In this document: positions 1 through 6,790 of the stretch, piece after piece
Layout: every line of letters starts with the position of its first letter
Numbering within the stretch: position 1 is the first letter of the stretch
Source: Lachnospiraceae bacterium UBA7199
GTDB lineage: Bacteria > Bacillota > Clostridia > Lachnospirales > Lachnospiraceae
Reading direction: 5' to 3'
Length of the DNA stretch: 30,357 bases
Assembly (NCBI GenBank): GCA_002490775.1
Contig: DKUR01000016.1
Coordinates: forward strand, 1-30,357
Translations under genes and position numbers: made by a program
The notes under the pieces: generated by a model
Database searches by the model: none
What the model was told of the DNA's origin: nothing
The model's input: the letters and a program-made list of their open reading frames with translations, nothing else

Positions 1-1686
1 TTATGTCTTCGTTTCCAAGGAAATATGATGTCAACGACAGTCCAGTCCGGGCAGATAAACCCTTTATAAAAGAAGAGTTTCTGGTAAGGTTTATGTATTT
101 TCGGTCAGATACTTTTGCAACTCTGAAATCGTGTATGAAGTCAAAGATTTCTTCTGTGCCATATTCATCATTCAAAACATGTATCTGCAGGAGTCTGGTC
201 AGCAGCACCGCGAGATAGCAGATAAGGAAATGCCCGGTTATTGTTTCTTCTTTTTGCAGATATACAGGTCTTGCATCAAGCTGGGATTTCATAAGGCGGA
301 AGGATTCCTCGATCCTCCAAAGATTGTGATAGGCAGCGTATATTTCCGAAGCCGGCATACGGACTTCTGAGGTCACTATCATGTTATAACCGGCAAGTTT
401 TTCTGCGTTTTCTATGGCGTTATCATTCAGTTCGACTTTGATCCTGCCATCTGTTTTCTGCCCTTTTTTATCAGTGGCAACAAAGGAAACATACTTTGCG
501 CTGTCGCCATACTCGGATTTTTTTGCTCCGCCTGCTCTGAGTGTTTTTGCTTTTTCCACCTGTTTATGAATCTCATATTTCTGCTTTTCTGCAAGCTTCG
601 GATTGAAGGTAACGACACGCTTTTCCCGGAGCTTCAATGCCTTTTTATGTCCTGTATCATCTGTGCAGGTATAAGTGAAATCATCCACACACTCTTTGAT
701 GCGGCAGAGGGTTTCCCCTTTTTGTTTTTCACATCCGCATAGTCATTTTCAAGAAGCACCCATGTTTTTTCAATTTCCGGAAGTGTCTTTACGGACTTGG
801 AGAAAATATATCCGTCACCGGCTTTGAGGGCATGAAGAATGTTATTAAAACAGTTCAGCCCTTTATCGGCTACCTGAATGGTCCTGCCGGATATGTGGCT
901 GCGTTGTTTCAGGTCATTAATGATGTTTCGCAGCACAGGTTTTTCACTCTCATTACCGGGATACATTTTCATGCCGATGGGTATCTGACCGGCATCAAGG
1001 AGCAGACCCAGACCAACAATCGGTTCCTTTTTGTTTTCTTTGGAAGGTCCTTTCATTCTGAAACCGTCTTCCCTGTCAATCTCAAAATAAAAGTTGGTGC
1101 AGTCGAAGTATGTGTGTGAAGTATCAAGCTTATATTTTTGACTGACCTGATGATTGTAGATTTCGATGACTTTTTCGTATTCGGAGCCGATATATTCAAG
1201 ACCGGAATAAAGCTGATCCAGAGAAAAGCTATGGGTTTCAAAGAGTTTTGGAATGACCTCGTCATATGTTTTGGACTTTGAGCATGGGTGGACAACCCTT
1301 GCATATACGAGGGCGGATACCATATCAGACACGTTGAACCTGAAATCAGCTGCGGTCTGCATAAGGTCGATATATTTTTTGCATCCAAGTGCATCATTGA
1401 GGTTTTTTAAAGGGAAATATCCAAGAAGTTTTTCGGGAGACTCACAGGAAATCTGCCGGGCCTTTTCCTCATATTTTCTTTTTTGATGTTCCTGGTTGAG
1501 CTTTTGAACCTCTTCACTGTAAAAAGAGACCGGGTCATCAATACCATTTTCCTGCAGTTCATGGACGTATCCGATTGGTTTGTATGAACGATGTGCGCCG
1601 CACTTACGCTCAGGATCATAATAGCTTTCGTAAATCTGTAGGTAAGTACCTTTTTTATTCTTTGTTTTTTTAAGGAAATATGCCAT
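1..1686 (-). pseudogene. IS1634/IS4-type DDE transposase, -1 frameshift, 3' end off the window
   Basis: Translation from ATG 1686 (GGAGGGTG ribosome site just upstream) reads MAYFLKKTKNKKGTYLQI and stays open to a stop at 634. Homology clearly leaves this frame near 720: in the -1 frame the protein continues as GETLCRIKECVDDFTYTC and is open to base 1, about 562 residues in total. Candidate catalytic residues are Asp195 (FDCTNFYFE), Asp274 (VADKG) and Glu460 in the -1 frame (LWRIEESFRLMKSQL), the D-D-E order of IS4-superfamily enzymes. The length fits single-frame IS1634 transposases, which usually run 500-600 residues. The frame change falls on a slippery heptamer (A_AAG_GGG, minus strand, 721-715), so the gene is either broken, wrongly sequenced or expressed by programmed frameshifting. 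The far end of the element lies outside the window, so terminal repeats and target duplications cannot be paired. Confidence 0.85.
715..721 (-). other. Slippery heptamer A_AAG_GGG at the transposase frame change
   Basis: On the minus strand the zero-frame codons are AAC AAA AAG GGG AAA. Slipping back one base on the GGG codon gives GAA ACC CTC, the frame that carries the rest of the transposase. A_AAG_GGG fits the X_XXY_YYZ rule for -1 slippage. A weak six-pair stem (ACCCTCT against AGAGTGT, one mismatch) can form just downstream. No strong upstream Shine-Dalgarno stimulator is visible. Confidence 0.45.
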
Positions 1687-1768
1687 AAAAATCACCCTCC
1701 TATATTGTAACACTATAGCACTATATAATCAACAGAAAAATAAACATTTTGCCAAGTTTAGAAAACAC

Positions 1769-1793
1769 AAAAAAAGCCAGCAAGAATGCTGAC
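1769..1793 (-). terminator. Leftward intrinsic terminator upstream of the transposase
   Basis: On the minus strand a seven-pair stem (GTCAGCA / TGCTGGC, one G-U pair, loop TTCT) is followed by seven T. It faces the transposase gene from outside, so it would stop transcription entering the element from the nagB side. It could instead be the terminator of a leftward gene that the element landed next to. Confidence 0.7.
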
Positions 1794-1862
1794 TGTCAAT
1801 GTATCGAATATTAAATTACTCCTAAAGAATCATAGTGCTAAATCCTAAAGACGGGTTTGGGA

Positions 1863-1884
1863 GCTGTTAAATTGCTGTTAAATT
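1863..1884. repeat. Perfect tandem 11-bp direct repeat
   Basis: GCTGTTAAATT occurs twice head to tail, at 1863-1873 and 1874-1884, about 14 bp upstream of the -35 box of nagB. It could be a regulator-binding site for nagB or part of the IS end; the sequence alone does not decide. Confidence 0.6.
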
Positions 1885-1897
1885 TTTCATTCTTCTG

Positions 1898-1926
1898 TTG
1901 CGAAAGACGACGCAGGATTGTACAAT
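1898..1926 (+). promoter_or_regulatory. Predicted sigma-A promoter of nagB
   Basis: TTGCGA (1898-1903), a 17-bp spacer and TACAAT (1921-1926) lie about 55 bp upstream of the nagB start. No terminator or attenuator is seen between promoter and gene. Confidence 0.6.
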
Positions 1927-1982
1927 ATAATTATTGAAGGTGTAAGGGTGTGGAAAATATAATTAAAAAGGAGAGAAAGAGT

Positions 1983-2711
1983 ATGAGAATTGTAAGAGCA
2001 AAGGACTATGATGACATGAGTAGGAAAGCGGCAAATATTATATCCGCGCAGGTCATTATGAAACCTGACTGTGTATTAGGTCTTGCTACCGGTTCAACAC
2101 CAATCGGAACTTATGCGCAGCTTGTAGAGTGGTATAAAAAGGGAGATCTGGATTTTTCAGGCATAACTACGGTAAATTTGGATGAGTACAAAGGACTTAC
2201 CAGAGACAATGATCAGAGCTATTATTATTTTATGAATGATAATCTGTTCAGCAAGGTCAATGTTAATAAGGAGCGTACTTTCCTGCCAGACGGAACAGAG
2301 CCGGACAGCGACAAGGCATGTGCTGATTATAATAAAATTATTGCAGATGTGGGAGGTATTGATTTGCAGCTTTTAGGCCTTGGCCACAATGGACATATCG
2401 GATTTAATGAGCCCGCAGATACATTTGAAGCGGAAACACATTGTGTAGATTTAACAGAGTCCACGATAAAAGCAAATCAAAGATTTTTTGCTTCTATAGA
2501 TGATGTGCCCAAGCAGGCATATACAATGGGAATTAAAACTATTATGCAGGCAAAGAAGGTTTTAGTAGTAGTCAGTGGTGAGGATAAGGCCGCAATCGTA
2601 AAAGAAGCCTTTTTTGGCCCTATTACTCCTAAGGTACAGGCGTCTATCCTTCAGCTTCACAAGGATGTTACGATTGTTGCAGATGAAGCAGCGTTATCCT
2701 GTCTGAAATAG
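1983..2711 (+). CDS. nagB: Glucosamine-6-phosphate deaminase NagB
   Basis: This cytoplasmic enzyme converts glucosamine-6-phosphate to fructose-6-phosphate and ammonia, the last step of GlcNAc catabolism. The protein is 242 residues, the short form typical of Firmicutes. Visible motifs are GLATGSTPIGTY (33-44, phosphate loop), NLDEY with Asp67, and LGLGHNGHIGFNEP (131-144) with Asn136, His138 and Glu143, matching the catalytic set of the B. subtilis-type enzyme. ATG 1983 is preferred over an upstream in-frame GTG at 1950, because AAGGAG lies 9 bases before it and family members begin MRI/MKI. It has its own promoter and precedes the GlcNAc PTS operon. No nagA is in the window, so the deacetylase must be elsewhere. 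Confidence 0.96.
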   Translation: MRIVRAKDYDDMSRKAANIISAQVIMKPDCVLGLATGSTPIGTYAQLVEWYKKGDLDFSGITTVNLDEYKGLTRDNDQSYYYFMNDNLFSKVNVNKERTFLPDGTEPDSDKACADYNKIIADVGGIDLQLLGLGHNGHIGFNEPADTFEAETHCVDLTESTIKANQRFFASIDDVPKQAYTMGIKTIMQAKKVLVVVSGEDKAAIVKEAFFGPITPKVQASILQLHKDVTIVADEAALSCLK

Positions 2712-2723
2712 TAAAATTGTATG

Positions 2724-2742
2724 AAGGGAAAAATCCTTTTTT
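2724..2742 (+). terminator. Possible weak terminator after nagB
   Basis: AAGGG / TCCTT with an AAAAA loop, followed by a run of T, starts 12 bp after the nagB stop. The stem is only five pairs including one G-U, so termination would be leaky. Confidence 0.35.
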
Positions 2743-2847
2743 AATGAAATATTTATACTATTTTTAGAAATGTTGTGATAATTGACAATTAGAAACAAAT
2801 AATTTGCTTCTGAAAGTAACAAAATAACAAGAATAAAATAAAAAAGC

Positions 2848-2876
2848 TTGACAAACGTTGTGCAAGTTGCTAATAT
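2848..2876 (+). promoter_or_regulatory. Strong sigma-A promoter of the GlcNAc PTS operon
   Basis: TTGACA (2848-2853), a 17-bp spacer and TAATAT (2871-2876) form a near-consensus promoter. The expected transcript start near 2883 lies about 15 nt before the antiterminator target, as in bgl- and lic-type operons. Confidence 0.85.
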
Positions 2877-2897
2877 GTATTTGTGAGGTATATATGA

Positions 2898-2925
2898 GGA
2901 TTGTTACTGCGTTGCGGGCAAAACC
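2898..2925 (+). promoter_or_regulatory. Ribonucleic antiterminator (RAT) target of LicT/BglG type
   Basis: The element begins GGATTGTTACTGC and ends GGGCAAAACC, the hallmark halves of bgl/licS-type RAT sequences bound as RNA by the CAT domain of BglG/LicT proteins. Its 3' end overlaps the left arm of the following terminator, so the two folds exclude each other. The protein that should bind it is encoded just downstream. Confidence 0.93.
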
Positions 2926-2991
2926 AAATTTTGTAAGTTAATCACTGGCTTGCGTCGGTGTCCCAATTGATTTATAAAGTTTGGTTTTTTT
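2920..2991 (+). terminator. Leader terminator controlled by the RAT
   Basis: The left arm AAACCAAATTTTGTAA (from 2921) pairs with the right arm TTATAAAGTTTGGTTT, followed by a T run ending near 2991. The core AAACCAAA / TTTGGTTT is perfect. The left arm starts within the RAT, so antiterminator binding should prevent this hairpin and open the operon. The 2712-3051 gap holds only this promoter-RAT-terminator leader and the weak nagB terminator. Confidence 0.85.
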
Positions 2992-3051
2992 ATTTGTGAA
3001 ACTTGTATAAGTAAAAAAACCGAATTTATGGAGAAAGTACGCAAACGTGTT

Positions 3052-3891
3052 ATGGAAATTAAGAAAATAATAAACAACAATATTGTGTCAAGCATAGATA
3101 AAGATGGCAGAGAATTGATTGTTATGGGCAGAGGCATTGGATTCGGGAAAAAGACAGGAGAAATAATCGATGAAGGCGCAGTAGAAAAAATTTTCCGCAT
3201 GGATAATGAAGATGCTTTGGAACGGTTTAAGGAATTACTTGCCAATCTGCCATTGGAGTATATCCAGTTATCAAATAATATTATCTCTTATGCAAAGGCG
3301 TCTATAGGTATTAAATTAAATCAAAATGTATATCTTACATTAATGGATCATATAAGCTTTGCAATTGACAGATTTAAAGAAGGAATGCATTTTTCAAATG
3401 CACTGCTTGAGGAAATAAAGCTTTTTTATTCCAAGGAATATCTGGTAGGCATGTATGCACTGAATCTGATTGAGGAAAAAACAGGTCTTCGAATGCCTGA
3501 TGATGAGGCGGCATCAATTGCGCTTCATTTGGTAAATGCGGAATATAATTCCAAGATCAGTGAGACCTTTCATATGACAATGATGATTCAGGAAATGGTA
3601 GCGTATATTGAAAACAAATTTCCTCAATTTAAAGAAAATTCTATGCATATGGATTGGCTGGTCAGTAATTTGAAATATATGGCCCATCGGCTCATGAAGC
3701 TTCCGGCAACAGAAGGGATTGAGGATGAAGAGTTTTATGATATGATCAAAAAGCATTGTGCAGAAGAATACTTACTGGTTGATGAAATGAACGAATTTTT
3801 GAAGAAGAAATATGAATGTTCCATGACAGATGAAGAAAAGGTTTATCTAACAGTGAGCATCAGAAGAACCAGAGATATTTACAGATGTTGA
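3052..3891 (+). CDS. BglG/LicT-family transcription antiterminator of the GlcNAc PTS operon
   Basis: An RNA-binding antiterminator expected to bind the RAT at 2898-2925 when inducer is present. The protein is 279 residues: CAT RNA-binding domain (about 1-55, MEIKKIINNNIVSSIDKDGR), PRD1 (about 65-170) and PRD2 (about 175-279). PRD1 keeps both conserved histidines, His100 (LMDHISFAI) and His159 (IALHLVNA), the usual targets of EII phosphorylation. PRD2 lacks both: Asn206 (VSNLKYM) stands at the His207 site of LicT and Ser269 (YLTVSIRR) at the His269 site. An in-frame ATG at 3028 would add eight residues, but the family starts at MEIKK. Both starts have poor ribosome sites (GAGAAAG lies 14 bases before 3052), which suggests low synthesis. 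It is autoregulated through its own leader. The specific sugar is inferred from nagE downstream. Confidence 0.92.
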   Translation: MEIKKIINNNIVSSIDKDGRELIVMGRGIGFGKKTGEIIDEGAVEKIFRMDNEDALERFKELLANLPLEYIQLSNNIISYAKASIGIKLNQNVYLTLMDHISFAIDRFKEGMHFSNALLEEIKLFYSKEYLVGMYALNLIEEKTGLRMPDDEAASIALHLVNAEYNSKISETFHMTMMIQEMVAYIENKFPQFKENSMHMDWLVSNLKYMAHRLMKLPATEGIEDEEFYDMIKKHCAEEYLLVDEMNEFLKKKYECSMTDEEKVYLTVSIRRTRDIYRC

Positions 3892-3934
3892 CTTTGATAA
3901 CCAGACACAAATAAAAAGCAAGGAGGAATGACAT

Positions 3935-4420
3935 ATGGGGTTATTTGATTTTATGAAGGGCAAAAAGGGAATTGTTATAGCAGCACCGGTAAAAGGAGAG
4001 TGTATTCCTATTAGTGAAGTTGCAGATCCCACTTTTGCGGAAGAAATATTAGGAAAGGGAATTGCAATTAAACCGACAGACGGAAAGGTTTATGCTCCGG
4101 TAGACGGAGTGGTAAGTACTGTTTTTCCAACCGGCCATGCAATTGGGATCACTACACCTGATGGTGCAGAATTGTTGATTCACGTAGGTTTGGATACAGT
4201 TCAGCTAAAAGGCCAGCATTTTAATGTAATGGCAGCGGCAGATCAGCAGGTCAAGAAAGGGGATCTCCTTCTTGAGGCAGACATTGAGGAAATAAGCAAG
4301 GCGGGATATGATACGGTAACGCCAATGATTATCTGCAATAGTGATGCCTTTGCTAAAATAGAGTGCAAAACAGAGGGAATGGTTGAGGCAGGAGATGAAG
4401 TGATTACCTGTACAAAATAA
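3935..4420 (+). CDS. PTS EIIA component, glucose/GlcNAc (Crr-like) family
   Basis: This cytoplasmic phosphocarrier takes phosphate from HPr and passes it to the EIIB domain of the transporter. It is a stand-alone 161-residue EIIA. His83 in LLIHVGLDTVQL is the phosphorylated histidine and His68 in PTGHAIGI the partner, matching His90 and His75 of E. coli EIIA-Glc. The N terminus starts MGLFDFMKGKKG, and a strong AAGGAGG site lies 9 bases before the ATG. It lies between the antiterminator and the HPr-like gene, so it probably serves both the EIICB downstream and sugar-dependent phosphorylation of PRD1. In many Firmicutes this domain is fused to EIICB; here it is separate. Confidence 0.95.
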   Translation: MGLFDFMKGKKGIVIAAPVKGECIPISEVADPTFAEEILGKGIAIKPTDGKVYAPVDGVVSTVFPTGHAIGITTPDGAELLIHVGLDTVQLKGQHFNVMAAADQQVKKGDLLLEADIEEISKAGYDTVTPMIICNSDAFAKIECKTEGMVEAGDEVITCTK

Positions 4421-4472
4421 AAACCTATAAGTAAAAATAAAATTTGCGGCGAGGAAGAATGGAGGACATTAC

Positions 4473-4730
4473 ATGAAAACATTTAACTACACGATCAATG
4501 ATGAACTGGGGATTCATGCAAGACCGGCAGGACTGCTTGTAAAACTGGTATCCGGTTACAAGAGCACCACTACAGTTACCAAAGATGGAAAAGAAGTAGA
4601 TGCCAAGAGAATTATGGGATTGATGGGGTTGGGTGCAACGAAAGGCACAGTTGTTACAGTTAAGGTAGAAGGACCTGACGAGAACGAGGCTGCGAAAGCA
4701 GTAGAAGAGTTCTTTAAAGGCAATCTATAG
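4473..4730 (+). CDS. HPr-like PTS phosphocarrier lacking regulatory Ser46
   Basis: An 85-residue HPr-fold protein. His15 in GIHARPAG is intact, so PEP/EI-dependent phosphorylation and transfer to EIIA should work. At position 46, where Firmicute HPr proteins have Ser (KSIMGVMSLG), this protein has Arg (AKRIMGLMGLG; codon AGA), and Ser52 is Gly. It therefore cannot be phosphorylated by HPr kinase at the usual site and should not act as the CcpA corepressor. It differs from Crh, which loses His15 and keeps Ser46. GGAGG lies 10 bases before the ATG. Its place between EIIA and EIICB marks it as a dedicated carrier, not the general ptsH that normally sits beside ptsI. No EI gene is in the window. 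Confidence 0.93.
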   Translation: MKTFNYTINDELGIHARPAGLLVKLVSGYKSTTTVTKDGKEVDAKRIMGLMGLGATKGTVVTVKVEGPDENEAAKAVEEFFKGNL

Positions 4731-4793
4731 ATTCCAAATAATAATCATTTTGTGGCTAGGGCAAAATGAAAAAGGATAAGGGGGTAAAATTTT

Positions 4794-6263
4794 ATGATGA
4801 AATATTTACAGAAATTAGGTAAAGCGTTAATGCTTCCAGTAGCATGCTTACCTATCTGCGGTATCCTGATGGGAATTGGATACGCACTCTGCCCGGCAAC
4901 CATGCAGGGTGGTGAAATGAATGGCTTTTTGAACATGCTGGGATTTTTCCTGGTTAAAGCCGGAGCTGCTTTGATTGACAATATGGCACTTTTATTTGTA
5001 ATTGGTGTTGGTGTTGGTATGGCAGATGATCATGATGGTACAGCAGGTCTTGCTGCATTTGCATCCTGGTTGATGCTGACAACTCTGCTTGCTACAGGTA
5101 CAGTTACAACTCTGATGCCTTCTATAGCAGACAGTGCAAATAAGACACTTGCTTTTGATAAGATCGCAAATCCTTTTATTGGTATTCTTGCTGGTATTAT
5201 CGGAGCAACCTGCTATAACAAGTTCAAATCAACTAAATTGCCGGATTGGCTGTCATTCTTCAGCGGCAAACGTTGTGTAGCCATTATTTCCGGTGTTGTT
5301 TCTATTGTTGTTGCTGCAATCCTTTTGTTTGTATGGCCTATCGTATTTGGTGCTTTGATTGCAATCGGTCAGGGAATCGTTGGACTCGGCCCTGTAGGCG
5401 CTGGTATTTATGCATTCCTGAACAGATTGTTAATCCCTACAGGATTACATCACGCACTTAACAACGTATTCTGGTTTGATACCATTGGTCTTGGCGATCT
5501 GTCCCATTTCTGGGCAGGCGAGACAAGCGCAGATGTATCATGGAGCCTTGGTATGTACATGTCAGGTTTCTTCCCTTGTATGATGTTCGGTATTCCTGGT
5601 GCTGCACTGGCTATGATTCAGACAGCTAAGGAAGGTAAGAAGAAAGTTGCAATTGGTCTGGTAGCTTCCGCAGCAGTTTGTGCATTTGTCTGTGGTGTTA
5701 CAGAGCCTTTCGAATTTGGTTTCATGTTCCTTGCACCTGTTTTATATCTGATTTATGCATTATTATATGGTATCTTTACTGTAATTACTGTAGTTCTTGG
5801 ATTCAGAGCAGGCTTCAGCTTCTCCGCTGGTGCAACAGACCTTATTTTCTCAGCATCCTTACCGGCAGCAGAGAAAACATGGTTGATTATTCCTCTTGGA
5901 ATTGCAGCATTTGTAGTATTCTATCTGGTATTCCGTTTTGCAATTGTGAAATGGGATCTTAAGACTCCTGGTAGAGAAGATGATGATTTGGAAGCTGAAA
6001 AGAAAGTGGTTCTTTCCAATGACAACTTTACAGAAGTTGCTAAGATTATCTTAGAAGGACTTGGCGGAAAATCAAACGTTAAGACTCTTGACAACTGTAT
6101 TACAAGACTTCGTCTGGAAATCAATGACTATACAAAGGTTGATGAAAAGAAAATCAAATCAGCAGGTGTTGCAGGCGTTATGAGACCTAGCAAGACTGCT
6201 GTACAGGTAATCGTTGGTACTAAGGTACAGTTCGTTGCAGACGAAATGAAGAAAATGTTATAA
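4794..6263 (+). CDS. nagE: PTS N-acetylglucosamine-type transporter EIICB (NagE-like)
   Basis: This membrane permease imports and phosphorylates its sugar, giving GlcNAc-6-phosphate. It is 489 residues: an EIIC domain with about 10 hydrophobic segments (1-385), a linker, then EIIB (about 405-489) with the phospho-cysteine Cys435 in LDNCITRLRLEI. Landmarks shared with E. coli NagE include NRLLIPTGLHHALN, MSGFFPCMMFGIPGAALAM, GVTEPFEFGFMFLAPVLYL and LKTPGRED. The full E. coli protein also has a C-terminal EIIA; here that function is the separate gene at 3935. A start three bases later (4797) is possible; AAGGGGG lies 9 bases before 4794. Specificity for GlcNAc over glucose rests on NagE similarity and the adjacent nagB, and is likely but not proven. 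Confidence 0.9.
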   Translation: MMKYLQKLGKALMLPVACLPICGILMGIGYALCPATMQGGEMNGFLNMLGFFLVKAGAALIDNMALLFVIGVGVGMADDHDGTAGLAAFASWLMLTTLLATGTVTTLMPSIADSANKTLAFDKIANPFIGILAGIIGATCYNKFKSTKLPDWLSFFSGKRCVAIISGVVSIVVAAILLFVWPIVFGALIAIGQGIVGLGPVGAGIYAFLNRLLIPTGLHHALNNVFWFDTIGLGDLSHFWAGETSADVSWSLGMYMSGFFPCMMFGIPGAALAMIQTAKEGKKKVAIGLVASAAVCAFVCGVTEPFEFGFMFLAPVLYLIYALLYGIFTVITVVLGFRAGFSFSAGATDLIFSASLPAAEKTWLIIPLGIAAFVVFYLVFRFAIVKWDLKTPGREDDDLEAEKKVVLSNDNFTEVAKIILEGLGGKSNVKTLDNCITRLRLEINDYTKVDEKKIKSAGVAGVMRPSKTAVQVIVGTKVQFVADEMKKML

Positions 6264-6264
6264 G

Positions 6265-6283
6265 GTATTATTTTTAATAATAC
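6265..6283 (+). other. Perfect AT-only hairpin right after the nagE stop
   Basis: GTATTATT and AATAATAC pair perfectly over eight bases with a TTT loop, one base after the stop codon. No T run follows, so it is not a standard terminator. It may shield the 3' end of the mRNA together with the terminator 14 bases further on. Confidence 0.4.
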
Positions 6284-6296
6284 TGAAATCCCTAGC

Positions 6297-6329
6297 AGAC
6301 CGGAGATCCATTTGGATCTTCGGTCTTTT
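6297..6329 (+). terminator. Strong intrinsic terminator of the PTS operon
   Basis: AGACCGGAGATCC pairs with GGATCTTCGGTCT (13 pairs, one G-U) around an ATTT loop, followed by TTT. It ends the transcript that starts at 2883. Confidence 0.9.
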
Positions 6330-6334
6330 AAACA

Positions 6335-6363
6335 TTTACTTTAATGAGTTTTTAGTGTATATT
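6335..6363 (+). promoter_or_regulatory. Possible promoter of the zinc-finger gene and polA
   Basis: TTTACT (6335-6340), a 17-bp spacer and TATATT (6358-6363) sit between the PTS terminator and the gene at 6408. The match is moderate, but the position after a strong terminator requires some promoter here. Confidence 0.45.
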
Positions 6364-6407
6364 TATTAGGATAAGGTATAAACTGAGCATTGCAGTGAGG
6401 AACTGTT

Positions 6408-6731
6408 ATGACATGTAAAGAAGTGGAAAAATGGATTCCTTTATTTCTCAAGGATGATCTGGATACAGATGATTTGCGGGAATTTATGGGACATATAGAT
6501 AAATGCGAAGAATGCAGGGAGGAACTTTCCATTCAGTTTTTGGTGCAGGAAGGTATGGCCAGACTGGAGGCAGGCAATGTATTTGATTTGCAAAATGAGC
6601 TAAAGCACCGGATAGATGAGGCACAGCATACCCTGAAACGCCGGGAAAGCATGAAGTGGCTTTTGTTTTTGCTGGATGGGTTTGTGCTGGTAGAAATTGT
6701 GATTATTATTATATTGTTGATTGTTCTTTAA
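6408..6731 (+). CDS. Small zinc-finger (anti-sigma type) membrane protein
   Basis: A 107-residue protein of unknown specific role. The N-terminal half carries the zinc-binding anti-sigma pattern: Cys3 followed by His29-x3-Cys33-x2-Cys36 (HIDKCEECREEL). A charged helix follows (about 55-85), and a single very hydrophobic segment (about 85-107) runs to the C terminus, so the zinc domain should face the cytoplasm with almost nothing outside. This is the architecture of zf-HC2 anti-sigma factors, but no ECF sigma gene is adjacent, and the outer sensory part is missing. GTGAGGA lies 7 bases before the ATG. It lies 59 bp upstream of polA on the same strand and is probably co-transcribed with it. 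It may have lost its sigma partner or act through another one. Confidence 0.75.
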   Translation: MTCKEVEKWIPLFLKDDLDTDDLREFMGHIDKCEECREELSIQFLVQEGMARLEAGNVFDLQNELKHRIDEAQHTLKRRESMKWLLFLLDGFVLVEIVIIIILLIVL

Positions 6732-6790
6732 GCATCGCTGTCAGCGGAAAATCAGATTAGCTATAGGCGTAGAAAGTTAGGAGTAATAGT

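Larger units (their letters stand above)
1687..1897. other. Outer end region of the IS and junction with nagB; short repeats
   Basis: No gene is visible here. The stretch holds CACTATA twice (1711-1717, 1719-1725), the leftward terminator at 1769-1793, the 8-mer CCTAAAGA twice (1821-1828, 1844-1851) around CATAGTGCTA, which is partly complementary to the CACTATA copies, and a perfect tandem 11-mer (1863-1884). The exact IS boundary probably lies in this interval but cannot be fixed without the other end. Confidence 0.5.

Noticed and set aside
634..1713. A transposase start at 1713
   Set aside because: No ribosome site precedes it, while ATG 1686 has GGAGGGTG at good spacing and begins with a plausible MAYFLKK.
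4473..4730. Crh (regulatory HPr homologue)
   Set aside because: Crh lacks His15 and keeps Ser46; this protein has the opposite pattern.
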